In this document: positions 36,583 to 46,565 of the stretch, piece after piece
How positions within the stretch are numbered: the stretch's first letter is position 1
Layout of the letters: every line of letters starts with the position of its first letter
Assembly: GCF_031458175.1 (NCBI RefSeq)
Contig: NZ_JAVDXX010000001.1
Span: forward strand, 930,001-994,000
Length of the DNA: 64,000 bases
Reading direction: 5' to 3'
Origin: Pseudoglutamicibacter albus
GTDB lineage: Bacteria; Actinomycetota; Actinomycetes; Actinomycetales; Micrococcaceae
Position numbers and translations under genes: made by a program
Notes under the pieces: generated by a model
Told to the model about the DNA's origin: nothing
Databases searched by the model: none
The model's input: the letters and a program-made list of their open reading frames with translations, nothing else

Positions 36583-37338
36583 CTACCCGCGCTCGTCGAA
36601 CGTATAGCCGTGCTCGCCCCAGACCTCTAGGAGTGTCTCGATGAAGTGTTCATGCGTGATGGATTCAGCGACGAGGTCTTGCACGGATCCGATGGTGTTG
36701 GGATCCAGTTCCAGCCCCATCGCCTCGTAGACGGATTCGGTTACGGCGGCGATGGGGTCGGTGTCTTCGAGTATGACGGCCGATGAGAACAGCCACGCCC
36801 CTTGAACCACGCGCTGAGCCGTCCCGACGAGCTTTACTTTGCGTCCTCGCCCGAAGCGTCCGTGCCCGGTTGCGATCCCGTGAACCGAGTATTCACCAGG
36901 GCAGTATTCTCCGGGTAGCTCCCCCACTGCGGACGGAACGCCGAGGCGTGTGAATACTTCGACGAAGAGGTTTGCGAAGTGTTCGAAGCGGTGCTGGTGT
37001 GTGAGCATCGCGTCTTTTTCGGGTTGGATGTGGTCGATGACCCAGCTTCCTGGATGATAGGCCATTGCCCGGCCCCCTGCTTTGCGGATGAGTGGGGCGA
37101 ATCCGGCGTCGCGGCCTGCTTGGGCGGCAGCCTCGTAGCCGGGTGCTCGGGTGTCGCGTTGGCCGAAGGCCAGGGTCGGAGCGGGACGGTAGATGCGCAG
37201 CAGCGGCCCACGTTTGCCTTGTGCGACCTCTCGCAACAGTTCGATGCCGCGGTCAAGATCCGCCGCGGGGTCACCGGAAGGTTCCTCACGTAAAAGTATT
37301 CCGGCTGTCGGCTGCTGTTCGGGGATCGCAGTGCTCAC
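36583..37338 (-). CDS. Lipoate--protein ligase family protein
   Basis: Attaches lipoate or octanoate to lipoyl domains of 2-oxoacid dehydrogenases and GcvH. 251 residues of the BPL/LplA/LipB fold: LIRKAGGRAMAYHPG (the family RRxxGGxxxxH motif), EYCPGEYSV, and KLVGTAQRV with the catalytic-type lysine. Whether it is a ligase (LplA) or an octanoyl transferase (LipM-like) cannot be decided by sight. GTG start 37338 with AAGG upstream. It lies downstream of nrdF but after a terminator. Confidence 0.85.
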   Translation of the reverse strand: MSTAIPEQQPTAGILLREEPSGDPAADLDRGIELLREVAQGKRGPLLRIYRPAPTLAFGQRDTRAPGYEAAAQAGRDAGFAPLIRKAGGRAMAYHPGSWVIDHIQPEKDAMLTHQHRFEHFANLFVEVFTRLGVPSAVGELPGEYCPGEYSVHGIATGHGRFGRGRKVKLVGTAQRVVQGAWLFSSAVILEDTDPIAAVTESVYEAMGLELDPNTIGSVQDLVAESITHEHFIETLLEVWGEHGYTFDERG

Positions 37339-37423
37339 GGAGCCTTAGTTTAGCCCGCTTAGCGCTTGCAAGGACGCTAGGGCGTTATTCCGCAAGCCAA
37401 CCTACCCGGACGTCAGTAACGCG

Positions 37424-37470
37424 CTCGGCCCTGTTCCTCCCACACCGGGTGCAGGTCGAACAGGGCCGAG
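37424..37470 (-). terminator. Terminator after nrdF
   Basis: Perfect 13-base stem (37424-37436 with 37458-37470) with a 21-base loop, 40 bases past the nrdF stop on the minus strand. It separates the nrd genes from the lipoate ligase gene. Confidence 0.8.
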
Positions 37471-37509
37471 GCTCAACGTGATGGGAGCCTGTCAAGAAGT
37501 CCCGTGTTC

Positions 37510-38505
<996 letters not shown>

Positions 38506-38538
38506 TCATGGGTGGGGAATTCTTGAGTGGCGTGAATA

Positions 38539-38575
38539 TGGTGGGGCACCCAACTGTTACTTGGATGCCCCACCA
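38539..38575 (-). terminator. Hairpin between nrdE and nrdF
   Basis: A 15-base stem (38539-38553 with 38561-38575, one mismatch) and a 7-base loop lie between nrdE and nrdF. It may be an attenuator or a processing/stability element that sets the NrdE:NrdF ratio, or a true terminator with a separate nrdF promoter; the sequence after it lacks a T tract. Confidence 0.6.
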
Positions 38576-38580
38576 CTGTC

Positions 38581-38614
38581 AGTACTGCCGTGTTGCCCGG
38601 AGTACTGCCGTGTT
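38581..38614. repeat. 14-base direct repeat at the nrdE 3' end
   Basis: AGTACTGCCGTGTT occurs at 38581-38594 and again at 38601-38614, spaced by six bases. The second copy runs up to the nrdE stop codon. It looks like a short duplication; function unknown. Confidence 0.7.
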
Positions 38615-40761
38615 TAGAGCATGCAGGATACGCAACCCTCTACTTCAGTTCCTTCCAGCGCCATCTGACGCAAGCGGATGTAGTAGATGGTCTTGATGCC
38701 TTGAGTCCACGCGTAGATCTGTGCACGGTTGACATCGCGTGTCGTTGCGGTGTCACGGAAGAACAGTGTCAGCGAAAGTCCCTGGTCCACGTGCTGGGTA
38801 GCAGCGGCGTAGGTGTCGATGACCTTCTTGTATCCGATCTCGTACGCGTCTTCGTAGTATTCACGGTTGTCGTTGGTGAGGTACGGTGCTGGGTAGTAGA
38901 CGCGGCCGATCTTGCCTTCTTTACGGATCTCGATCTGCGATGCGACCGGGTGGATCGAGCTGGTCGAGTTGTTGATGTAGGAGATCGAACCGGTCGGTGG
39001 GACTGCCTGCAGGTTCTGATTGAAGATGCCGTGCTCCATGACGGAAGCCTTAAGCTCTTCCCAGTCCTGCTGGGTCGGGATATGCACCTGAGCGTCTTCG
39101 AAAAGCTGGGCGACCTTAGGGGTCTCCGGAACCCATGCCTTCTCGGTGTACTTATCGAAGAATTCACCGCTTGCGTACTTCGACTCCTCGAAACCATCGA
39201 AAGCCTGCTGCTTCTCGATCGCAAGTTGATTCGATACACGCAGAGCGTGGTACAGCACCGTGTAGAAGTAGATGTTAGTGAAATCCAACCCTTCTTCCGA
39301 ACCGTAGAAGATGCGTTCGCGGGCTAGGTATCCGTGCAGGTTCATCTGGCCAAGGCCAATCGCGTGAGTCTTGGCGTTGCCCTTGGCGATCGATGGAACC
39401 GACTGGATATCGCTCATCTCAGACACCGCGGATAGAGCCCGGATCGCAACCTCAACGGACTTACCGAAGTCCGGGGAGTCCATCGTCTTAGCGATATTCA
39501 TCGAGCCGAGGTTGCACGAGATGTCCTTACCGACGTGCGCGTAGCTCAAGTCAGCGTTATAGGTCGAGGCTTCAGAGACCTGGAGGATCTCCGAGCACAG
39601 GTTAGACATCGTGATCTTGCCCTTGATCGGGTTAGCCTTGTTCACCGTGTCTTCATACACGATGTATGGGTAACCCGATTCGAACTGCAGCTCAGCCAGC
39701 GTCTGGAAGAACTCACGCGCATTGATCTTGTACTTGCGGATCCGCTTGTCATCAACCATCTCGTAGTACTTCTCAGAGACGCTGATTTCAGAGAACGGCT
39801 CACCGTAGACGCGCTCGACGTCGTACGGCGAGAACAAGTACATGTCTTCGTTGCGCTTAGCGAGGTGGAACGTGATATCCGGGATCACAACACCCAGAGA
39901 CAAGGTCTTGATACGGATCTTCTCGTCAGCGTTTTCACGCTTGGTATCAAGGAAGCGATAAATATCTGGGTGATGTGCGTGCAGATAGACCGCGCCGGCG
40001 CCCTGACGCGCACCGAGCTGGTTGGCATAGGAGAAGGAGTCCTCGAGTAGCTTCATGACTGGGATGACGCCCGAAGACTGGTTTTCGATCTTCTTGATCG
40101 GTGCACCGTGCTCACGCAGGTTGGTGAGGTTGAGTGCTACACCGCCGCCACGCTTGGACAGCTGCAGCGACGAGTTCACGCCACGGGCGATGGATTCCAT
40201 GTTGTCTTCAACACGGAGCAAGAAGCAGGAGACCAATTCACCGCGCTGAGCCTTACCAGCGTTGAGGAACGTTGGCGTTGCCGGCTGGAAGCGACCCTCA
40301 ATGATTTCATCCACCAGGGACGTCGCGAGTTTCTCATCGCCGCGGGCAAGGTGGAGAGCCACCATGCACACGCGGTCCTCAAAGCGTTCAAGGTAGCGGG
40401 CCCCGTCGAAGGTCTTCAGCGCATAGGAGGTATAGAACTTATATGCACCCAGGAACGTTTCGAACCGGAACTTCTTGGAGTACGCGAAGTCGTAGAGCTC
40501 CTTGATGAACTCGCGCGAGTACTGCTCGAGGGTCTCAGGCTCGTAGTACTTCTTCTCCACGAGGTAGTTGAGCTTCTCATCGAGATCGTGGAAGAAGACG
40601 GTGTTGTTGTTGACGTGGTCCAAGAAGTACTGACGGGCAGCGTAGCGGTCAGCGTCGAACTGAATCTTCCCGTCAGCGCCATACAGGTTCAGCATCGCGT
40701 TGAGCTCGTGATAGCTCAACCCTTGGTACTGTTCAGGGATTTCCTTGAAGCTGGTTTTCAC
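38614..40761 (-). CDS. nrdE: Class Ib ribonucleotide reductase, alpha subunit NrdE
   Basis: Catalytic subunit that reduces ribonucleoside diphosphates. 715 residues from GTG 40761 ([23 protein letters not shown]), which overlaps the nrdI TGA by four bases; a TTG nine codons upstream with a better Shine-Dalgarno is an alternative. Active-site Cys in [18 protein letters not shown] and the C-terminal GCVSCML, which is the redox pair served by NrdH. Loop and radical-transfer regions ([29 protein letters not shown]) are intact. Very similar along its length to mycobacterial NrdE. No ATP-cone, as expected for class Ib. Confidence 0.97.
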   Translation of the reverse strand: MKTSFKEIPEQYQGLSYHELNAMLNLYGADGKIQFDADRYAARQYFLDHVNNNTVFFHDLDEKLNYLVEKKYYEPETLEQYSREFIKELYDFAYSKKFRFETFLGAYKFYTSYALKTFDGARYLERFEDRVCMVALHLARGDEKLATSLVDEIIEGRFQPATPTFLNAGKAQRGELVSCFLLRVEDNMESIARGVNSSLQLSKRGGGVALNLTNLREHGAPIKKIENQSSGVIPVMKLLEDSFSYANQLGARQGAGAVYLHAHHPDIYRFLDTKRENADEKIRIKTLSLGVVIPDITFHLAKRNEDMYLFSPYDVERVYGEPFSEISVSEKYYEMVDDKRIRKYKINAREFFQTLAELQFESGYPYIVYEDTVNKANPIKGKITMSNLCSEILQVSEASTYNADLSYAHVGKDISCNLGSMNIAKTMDSPDFGKSVEVAIRALSAVSEMSDIQSVPSIAKGNAKTHAIGLGQMNLHGYLARERIFYGSEEGLDFTNIYFYTVLYHALRVSNQLAIEKQQAFDGFEESKYASGEFFDKYTEKAWVPETPKVAQLFEDAQVHIPTQQDWEELKASVMEHGIFNQNLQAVPPTGSISYINNSTSSIHPVASQIEIRKEGKIGRVYYPAPYLTNDNREYYEDAYEIGYKKVIDTYAAATQHVDQGLSLTLFFRDTATTRDVNRAQIYAWTQGIKTIYYIRLRQMALEGTEVEGCVSCML

Positions 40762-41237
40762 TGAGGATTCAGCGAGAGGTGTGTCCAAAACTCGTCCAGT
40801 CCTTCGTTAACGCGGGCCACGTCTTCTTCCGTGCCCATGATTTCGAATGTGTATAGCAGTGGTACGTCCAACTTCGCAGCGATCTTGTGCGCTGCGATGT
40901 TGTATTGCGCACCGAAGTTGGAGTTCCCAGCTCCCATGACTCCACGCAGATACTTCCGGTTCTGAGGTTCCCTCAGAAAGTTCAGAATCTGCGGCAAGAT
41001 CGACCGCTCCCCCTTGGTGCCGCCGTATGTTGGCACGAGCAACACGTAGTCAGTCTCTGCAACAAGATCCGGCTCTGAGCGGTGCATAGGGATGCGAGCT
41101 GCTCGACGGTTGAGCTTCGTGACGAAGCGGTGCGTGTTACCTGAAGCGGATGAATAGTAGATCAACCGTTCACGGGTTTTTTCTATTTCCTTTTCCGGCG
41201 CAGACTCTGCCTGCTCTGGGACCAATGTTGTTGCCAT
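40758..41237 (-). CDS. nrdI: Flavodoxin-like NrdI
   Basis: Flavoprotein that supplies the oxidant needed to assemble the manganese-tyrosyl cofactor of NrdF. 159 residues, NrdI fold: [21 protein letters not shown] and [14 protein letters not shown], which form the FMN site. The N-terminus carries about 20 extra charged residues. ATG 41237 with GGGAG upstream. It sits between nrdH and nrdE as in other class Ib operons. Confidence 0.96.
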   Translation of the reverse strand: MATTLVPEQAESAPEKEIEKTRERLIYYSSASGNTHRFVTKLNRRAARIPMHRSEPDLVAETDYVLLVPTYGGTKGERSILPQILNFLREPQNRKYLRGVMGAGNSNFGAQYNIAAHKIAAKLDVPLLYTFEIMGTEEDVARVNEGLDEFWTHLSLNPQ

Positions 41238-41368
41238 GCTCCCTCTCCCCGACCAAGGCGTCGTGATAACGGCTGATGAGACTACATCTGCCCCTAACGG
41301 CTCTCCCTCACCGTGTGGTCAGCCATCAGCCACAGACCGGAGGGGATATATGAATCGCTAGGCCGCCG

Positions 41369-41614
41369 TTAGGCTACGGAAGCCTTGAGCGAGTTCTCCA
41401 GTTCGCTGATCTTGTCTGGGCGGAAGCCTGCCCAGGAATCGGTTTCCGTCACAACGACTGGCGCCTGCATGAAGCCCATGGAGCGTACACGCTCAAGAGC
41501 GTCAGCGTCCTGCGACATATCGACAACGTCGTATTCGATGCCCTTCTTATCGAGCGCGCGGTAGGTCGCGTTGCACTGAACGCATGCTGGCTTGGTGTAG
41601 ACGGTTACTGCCAT
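41369..41614 (-). CDS. nrdH: Glutaredoxin-like protein NrdH
   Basis: Electron donor for the NrdEF reductase, itself reduced by thioredoxin reductase. 81 residues from ATG 41614 (MAVTVYTKPAC), chosen by AAGGAAAG eight bases upstream; a GTG eight codons earlier is unlikely. Redox motif CVQC at residues 11-14 and the C-terminal WAGFRPDKI are diagnostic. It opens the nrdHIEF cluster, downstream of two NrdR-like boxes. Confidence 0.96.
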   Translation of the reverse strand: MAVTVYTKPACVQCNATYRALDKKGIEYDVVDMSQDADALERVRSMGFMQAPVVVTETDSWAGFRPDKISELENSLKASVA

Positions 41615-41740
41615 GATTTTCTTTCCTTCCTGAGCCACTTCTGTTCAGAAGCGTCCCAGCTTTGAGCTTCCTCGAAACTTTCGATTTCCTTAGAAACTAC
41701 TGTGCACTTCCAGCGGTTATGGGTTCCATACTACCCCCCA

Positions 41741-41788
41741 CCACTACATATTGTGTACAGCAGGAACCTAGACCACCATATCCTGTCT
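41741..41788. promoter_or_regulatory. Two tandem NrdR-like boxes upstream of nrdH
   Basis: CCACTACATATTGTGT (41741-41756) fits the NrdR-box pattern acaCwAtATaTwGtgt at 14 of 16 positions. CCACCATATCCTGTCT (41773-41788) is a weaker copy. The two are 32 bases apart, that is three helical turns, which is the usual NrdR arrangement. They lie 127-174 bases before the nrdH start. NrdR would repress when dATP is high. Confidence 0.68.
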
Positions 41789-42026
41789 TACATCGATGTG
41801 ATTTCACAGGCGCTCGTCCACAGCTTCTGTGGAGATGTTCACGGCTGGAAGTGCGAGATTCCGCGGCTCACACCCAGTTGTCCACAGCGTGTGCGGTTCA
41901 TAGTCCCCAGCCATGTGCACAGAAAAAGAGGGAAAAATTAATTTTTACTCACCGTGTTTTGGGCGTGTTGCGCTCCCCTGCAATGACACCTTCAGTGTGG
42001 CCTGTTCCCCTGACAGATTGAACGAA
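41789..42026. other. Intergenic region with DnaA-box-like sites
   Basis: The stretch between the NrdR boxes and the rsfS terminator has no gene. It contains TTGTCCACA (41878-41886), TCGTCCACA (41814-41822) inside a perfect hairpin TCCACAG-CTT-CTGTGGA (41817-41833), and an A/T-rich run near 41930-41950. DnaA may bind here, which would fit control of deoxynucleotide supply, but the site is too small and isolated to be called an origin. Confidence 0.4.
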
Positions 42027-42062
42027 AAGGGCGAGACATCGACTATTCGACGTCTCGCCCTT
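42027..42062 (-). terminator. Terminator after rsfS
   Basis: Perfect 11-base stem (42027-42037 with 42052-42062) with a 14-base loop, followed on the minus strand by TTTTCGTT. It ends the nadD-rsfS transcript. Upstream of it, at 42131-42143 and 42150-42162, CTAAAGACCCGCC is directly repeated. Confidence 0.85.
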
Positions 42063-42193
42063 CTAGCCCTCTCCAACAGGCACGGCCACCGCTAGACGGG
42101 GCATGCGGTCCCCGTACCGCGGTCCTCGTACTAAAGACCCGCCAAAGTCCTAAAGACCCGCCGCACGGTTTCCTGCGCCTGCAGTTGCTGCGT

Positions 42194-42571
42194 CTAGAGT
42201 TCCTGAGGTTGCCGCTCAGCTAGCTCAATCGCTGGCGCGTCCGCCCAGACGCGGTCCAAACCATAGAAATCCCGGTCTTCTTCGTGCTGAACATGAATCA
42301 CGATGTCACCATAATCCAGCAAAACCCAGCGCCCGCTGCCGCGACCTTCACGCCGCAACGGCTGGTCCTCATGATTGATCCGCAGCTCATCTTCAACGGC
42401 TTCAGCGATAGCTTCCACCTGCCGTTCCGAAGATCCACTAACAATCAAAAACGCATCAGCTAACCCGAGGCGCTCCCCCACATAGATCGCGGAGATCTCT
42501 TCCCCGCCCTTGACGCTGGCTGCACGTGCGGCAGCGTTGAGGCGATCTGTGACAATGCTCGGAACGTTCAC
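42194..42571 (-). CDS. rsfS: Ribosome silencing factor RsfS
   Basis: Binds L14 of the 50S subunit and blocks subunit joining in slow growth. 125 residues, complete RsfS fold: GEEISAIYVGERLGLADAFLIVSGSSERQVEAIAEAV, then GRGSGRWVLLDYGDIVIHVQHEEDRDFYGLDRVWADA, which is diagnostic. GTG start 42571 with GGAGG only three bases away. It is the distal gene of the nadD group. Confidence 0.96.
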   Translation of the reverse strand: MNVPSIVTDRLNAAARAASVKGGEEISAIYVGERLGLADAFLIVSGSSERQVEAIAEAVEDELRINHEDQPLRREGRGSGRWVLLDYGDIVIHVQHEEDRDFYGLDRVWADAPAIELAERQPQEL

Positions 42572-42608
42572 GGTCCTCCAAGAAACGATGGGTTATACGA
42601 TCTGCCGA

Positions 42609-44228
42609 CTACTTGGACAACAATGTAAAGAGGGCAGCGGAGACTGCGATGACTGCAGAGCCACCCACCACGCCCATAGCGAGGATGCGTGGACGACCTC
42701 CGCCTTCCTGATAGGTCAAAGGATCTAGACCGTGTGCGGCAATAGCGGAGACCGGCTCACCATCCACGTGGTGTTGGTTATCCTCCACACGCCCCATCCC
42801 GGGAGCAGATATCGGCTCTGGTTGTTGCCTGAAGGCGTCGCTACCGGCGCCGTAGAATTCTTCTTCATCCGCCAGGGACGGCTGAGGCACAACGAAACGC
42901 ACGTTGCGCGTCACTGGGCTGATCACGCCCGTAGTCTCAAGCTTGCGTTGGGCATCCCACTGTTCTTCAGGGGCAATGCCGAGGACATCGTTGAAACTAG
43001 GTGAAGCCTCAATGCGTGCGTCCTCCAACGCCGCGCGTAGCTTCTCAACACGCTCGGACTCATACTCTTCGAGGGCCACTTCGTCATCGAATTGCCCACG
43101 CAAACCGGAAGAGACAGGCGTCGAAAGTGCACGGCGTGTGCGTTGCCCCCGCGAATCCTGCGGTTGGCCGCCAGGCGCTTGTGCCTCGCCACCAATCCCC
43201 TGGTTGTTCTCGTCGCGTTGTGGACGGCGTGCATCACGGCGGCTTGGATACCTGGGCTGCTCCCCTGTCGAGGCTTCCGGCTCAACCTTGTAGGCCGCCT
43301 CGCCCCGGTAAGGTTCCGCGCGATACGCATCAGCCCTGTACGGCTCGGCCCTGCGCGGTTCACTTCGGCGCGGCTCAGTTCGACGCTGTTCAGTTCGGTG
43401 CTGTTCAGTGAGGCGCTGCTTGGTGCGGCGCGGTTCAGCACGGTACGAATCTGCAGGGTACGGCTCTGCGCGGTAGCTTTGAGCTGGTGTCGAGCCCGTA
43501 CGAGATTCGTAGCGATCACGCAACGGTTCGCGGGCGGAATCCCCTGCAGACTGACGGGACTGCGGCTGCGACTGACGCCGCGAATACTGTTGCGAGCGCC
43601 CTTGGGATTGCGGCTCGGACTGCCGCCACGGCGGCGTTGAATTCTCCTGCCTCGACTCAAGTTGATCATTGTCCCGCGACGCGGGTAGATCGTGGTGCCG
43701 CGACCCGGGTTGATCGTTATTGCGTTCCTGCCAGCTACGTTGCTGTGGCTGAGGCCGGTGCTGCGAATACGGCTGCGCGGATGTCGTTTGCCAGCTGGAT
43801 TCCGAGCTCCGCGTTTGTGACTGCGTCCGCGAATACGGCTGCGACTGTGAATATTGCTGCGACTGCGGCCGAACCTGTGGCTGGCGCGAGGTCTGCGGCT
43901 GATGCGAAGCCTGCGTGCGCCCTTGCTGTTGGCGCTGCCCCTGCGATTGCCGTGGGTTCTGCTGCTGCCGCGGCGTCTGTGGCTGGCGTGGCGTCTGTGT
44001 TTGGCGCGGCGCCGGCTGTTGACGCGGGGTCTGCGGTCGCGCTGTTGGTGCCTGTTGCGCACCAGCCGAGCCGGCTTCAGCCTCCTCTACGTCAGATAGG
44101 CGCATGAACAGAGTCTCAGTGGACGAATCCCTCTGGGCTTCTGCTCGACGCTGCGAAGCTGCGCGCTCTCTTTCGCGGAGTTCACGGCGCGTCAAGGGAC
44201 GCGATGTCGGATTCTGGTCTTCAGCCAT
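42609..44228 (-). CDS. Gln/Arg/Ser-rich low-complexity protein with C-terminal membrane anchor
   Basis: 539 residues; no known domain recognised. Residues 1-45 are charged ([20 protein letters not shown]). Residues about 60-330 are low complexity: PRQ/QTPRQ repeats, then QxYS/QSQ repeats, then pentad-like repeats [25 protein letters not shown] (about 43310-43480). A conserved-looking part follows ([31 protein letters not shown]). The end is a single TM segment ([25 protein letters not shown]), so it is tail-anchored with the repeats in the cytosol. The ATG overlaps the nadD stop by eight bases. A gene in this slot is usual in related actinobacteria; its role is unknown. Confidence 0.8.
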   Translation of the reverse strand: MAEDQNPTSRPLTRRELRERERAASQRRAEAQRDSSTETLFMRLSDVEEAEAGSAGAQQAPTARPQTPRQQPAPRQTQTPRQPQTPRQQQNPRQSQGQRQQQGRTQASHQPQTSRQPQVRPQSQQYSQSQPYSRTQSQTRSSESSWQTTSAQPYSQHRPQPQQRSWQERNNDQPGSRHHDLPASRDNDQLESRQENSTPPWRQSEPQSQGRSQQYSRRQSQPQSRQSAGDSAREPLRDRYESRTGSTPAQSYRAEPYPADSYRAEPRRTKQRLTEQHRTEQRRTEPRRSEPRRAEPYRADAYRAEPYRGEAAYKVEPEASTGEQPRYPSRRDARRPQRDENNQGIGGEAQAPGGQPQDSRGQRTRRALSTPVSSGLRGQFDDEVALEEYESERVEKLRAALEDARIEASPSFNDVLGIAPEEQWDAQRKLETTGVISPVTRNVRFVVPQPSLADEEEFYGAGSDAFRQQPEPISAPGMGRVEDNQHHVDGEPVSAIAAHGLDPLTYQEGGGRPRILAMGVVGGSAVIAVSAALFTLLSK

Positions 44229-44862
44229 GGTCTTTCGCCTCCCTTAGTGATATCGATCGATCGACGTAAAGTTCATATTTATTGATGTACTGTACGACTC
44301 CGTCTGGAACTAAATACCAGACCGGTTCGCCGCGAGCTACGCGTTCTCGACAGTCAGTCGATGAAATGGCCATCGCAGGAACTTCGAGGAGTTCAAGTCT
44401 TTCAAGCCCGTTGTCCTGAAGTATGTGCCCAGGGCGTGTCACACCAATAAATGAGGCGAGGGATTGCAACTCGTCGATATCTTTCCACGTCATGATTTTC
44501 GCGAGTGCGTCCGCCCCAGTGATGAAGAACAGTTCGGCGTCTGGGCGTTGTGCATGCAGATCACGCAACGTGTCAATCGTGTATGTGTACCCGGGGCGGT
44601 CGATGTCCACTCGGGATACGGTGAACCGCGGGTTCGAAGCGGTTGCAACAACGGTCATCAAGTACCGATGCTCGGAATCGGTAACGTGATCCTTCGGGTC
44701 CTGAAGCTTCTGCCATGGTCTTCCCGTAGGAACGAAAACTACCTCGTCGAGCTCAAATTTCGCCGCAACTTCACTCGCGGCAACGAGGTGGCCGTGATGG
44801 ATCGGATCGAATGTCCCACCCATCACGCCGATTCGTTGACGTTGTGTTTGCGGCTGTGGCAC
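44221..44862 (-). CDS. nadD: Nicotinate-nucleotide adenylyltransferase
   Basis: Makes deamido-NAD from nicotinate mononucleotide and ATP. 213 residues. [18 protein letters not shown] carries the nucleotidyltransferase HxGH motif, [15 protein letters not shown] is typical of NadD, and [28 protein letters not shown] carries the SSTxxR motif. GTG 44862 starts three bases after the stop of the small membrane protein gene, so both are likely translated from one mRNA. Confidence 0.96.
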   Translation of the reverse strand: MPQPQTQRQRIGVMGGTFDPIHHGHLVAASEVAAKFELDEVVFVPTGRPWQKLQDPKDHVTDSEHRYLMTVVATASNPRFTVSRVDIDRPGYTYTIDTLRDLHAQRPDAELFFITGADALAKIMTWKDIDELQSLASFIGVTRPGHILQDNGLERLELLEVPAMAISSTDCRERVARGEPVWYLVPDGVVQYINKYELYVDRSISLREAKDHG

Positions 44863-44865
44863 GGC

Positions 44866-45090
44866 TTAGCGGCCCGCTCCGAGGGAACCAACCTGACGGT
44901 TCGGATCGATCAGCTCGATGTCCTCTTTACCCATGGTGTGGTTGTTGGAGAACGATGCGGTGATCAGCAGGAGGATCAGGAAGGTCAGCATGATGCTGCC
45001 GCCGATGATCAGCGGCATGACCAAGCTGTGCTCTGAAGTTTCTGCAGCGTTCTCAGCTAGCAACATGAGGTTATTCGCCAGGGTCAGCAC
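44866..45090 (-). CDS. Small single-span membrane protein upstream of nadD
   Basis: 74 residues: one transmembrane helix (MPLIIGGSIMLTFLILLLITASF), then a short polar tail (NNHTMGKEDIELIDPNRQVG). No family recognised beyond being a small protein conserved next to nadD in related genomes. GTG start 45090, with AAGGAG eight bases upstream. It is the first gene of the nadD-Q/R-rich protein-rsfS operon. Confidence 0.78.
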   Translation of the reverse strand: MLTLANNLMLLAENAAETSEHSLVMPLIIGGSIMLTFLILLLITASFSNNHTMGKEDIELIDPNRQVGSLGAGR

Positions 45091-45159
45091 GTAGACGCTC
45101 CTTGGGCTCGTAAAGGGTGTTTAGCGGTTCCTCGCCGGTTCCGCTCGCGTGATGAATTT

Positions 45160-45179
45160 GTTAACACGGAAGTGTTCAC
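45160..45179. promoter_or_regulatory. Near-perfect palindrome in the nadD operon promoter region
   Basis: GTTAACACGGAAGTGTTCAC has 8-base arms with a single mismatch and a 4-base centre. It lies 70-89 bases before the first gene of the nadD operon and next to a -10-like TAGACT on the minus strand (45184-45189). It could be an operator, for example for an NAD-responsive repressor; that is speculation. Confidence 0.45.
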
Positions 45180-45266
45180 AGCCAGTCTATCCGGTAGCGC
45201 GCAGAGTTCAGGCATTGCTTCCTAAATTATTGTTATCGAGCAACCCTATCCTGAGTCGCTAGCCTT

Positions 45267-46538
45267 CTAGTTACGTATGTTGTAGTCGCCTTCGATGATC
45301 CATTTCCACGAGGTCAAAGCGGCGGCTCCCATCGGGCCGCGGGCGTGCATCTTCTGTGTGGAGATGCCCACTTCCGCGCCCAGCCCGAACTCTCCGCCAT
45401 CGGTGAAGCGTGTGGACGCGTTCACGACCACGACTGCGGAATTCACCTTCTCCAGGAATGCCTGTTGGCTTGAAACGGATTCAGTGATGATCGCGTCGGT
45501 GTGTCCGGTGCTGTAGCGTTCGATGTGCTCGAGGGCTTCATCAAGCGAGTCCACGATTTTCACCGCGATATCAAGGTCGAGGTATTCGTCGGTGAAGTCT
45601 TCCTCAGTCACCGGTATGACCTCTTCGGCGACAGCTCGCGCTACCTGCTCATCACCATGCAACGTCACCCCTGCCGCTGAGAGGGCAGAAAGGACTGTCT
45701 TGCCGGTCGTTTCGAGAGCATCCGTGTGAATCAGCAGGGTCTCAACTGCGTTACATACCGATGGGCGTTGCGTCTTGGCGTTGAGCACAATCTCTGTTGC
45801 TTGCTCGGCTGGCGCGCTCGCGTCAAGGAAGATGTGCACGTTGCCTTCGCCGGTTTGAATGACCGGGACTTTGGCGTTGTTGACCACAGACTGGATCAGG
45901 TTTCGACCGCCGCGGGGAATCAGGATGTCGATCTTGCCGACTGCTTCCATCATCGCGGTCGCCGCTGGCCGTCCGCCGTCATCTACTGACTGAACTGCGG
46001 CAACAGGAAGACCTTGCTTCTCAAGGACCTCCTGGATGAGGCGTACGAGCACCTTGTTCGTGTGTGCCGCTGCACTTCCCCCGCGCAGAAGAACAGCGTT
46101 ACCGGAACGGATCGCGATGCCGGCGATGTCCACTGTCACGTTCGGGCGAGCTTCATAGATCACGCCGACCACGCCCAACGGGACGCGCACCTGACGAAGC
46201 CGCATTCCGTTAGGTAGCAAGCGGCCACCGATGACCTCGCCCACGGGGTCTGATTGGTTCGCTAGCTCTTCCAAGGCTTTCATGAGCCCGTCGATGCGGG
46301 AGTCATCCAGCTTGGTGCGGTCCAGTAGCGCTTTCGAGGTGCCGTTGTCTTGTCCGGCCTTCATGTCGGCGGCGTTGGCGTCCAGGATCTCAGCGCGGGC
46401 CGCGTCGATAGCTGTAGCGATCGCTCGTAGTGCTTCATCTTTAGCCACTCGCGGCAGGCTCGCCATGACGTGTGAGGCCTTACGCGCTTGATCAGCACGT
46501 TCGGTCACGAGGGCGGTTGCATCAACATCTGTTGCCAT
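45267..46538 (-). CDS. proA: Gamma-glutamyl phosphate reductase
   Basis: Second step of proline synthesis: reduces gamma-glutamyl phosphate to the semialdehyde with NADPH. 423 residues. Catalytic cysteine in KTQRPSVCNAVETLLIH; cofactor region VPLGVVGVIYEARPNVT and LLRGGSAAAHTN; the end GLGAEVGISTQKMHARGPMG is diagnostic. ATG 46538 lies 27 bases after the proB stop. Confidence 0.97.
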   Translation of the reverse strand: MATDVDATALVTERADQARKASHVMASLPRVAKDEALRAIATAIDAARAEILDANAADMKAGQDNGTSKALLDRTKLDDSRIDGLMKALEELANQSDPVGEVIGGRLLPNGMRLRQVRVPLGVVGVIYEARPNVTVDIAGIAIRSGNAVLLRGGSAAAHTNKVLVRLIQEVLEKQGLPVAAVQSVDDGGRPAATAMMEAVGKIDILIPRGGRNLIQSVVNNAKVPVIQTGEGNVHIFLDASAPAEQATEIVLNAKTQRPSVCNAVETLLIHTDALETTGKTVLSALSAAGVTLHGDEQVARAVAEEVIPVTEEDFTDEYLDLDIAVKIVDSLDEALEHIERYSTGHTDAIITESVSSQQAFLEKVNSAVVVVNASTRFTDGGEFGLGAEVGISTQKMHARGPMGAAALTSWKWIIEGDYNIRN

Positions 46539-46565
46539 ATGTTCTCCTCCGTCCGTTCCAGCGGT

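Noticed and set aside
41639-42026. Replication origin
   Set aside because: Only two good DnaA-box-like sites, no dnaA/dnaN/gyrB nearby, and no array of boxes.
43310-43480. 15-base repeats read as a DNA repeat array
   Set aside because: They are in frame and encode the RRTEP/YRAEP repeats of the low-complexity protein, so they are coding repeats rather than a separate element.
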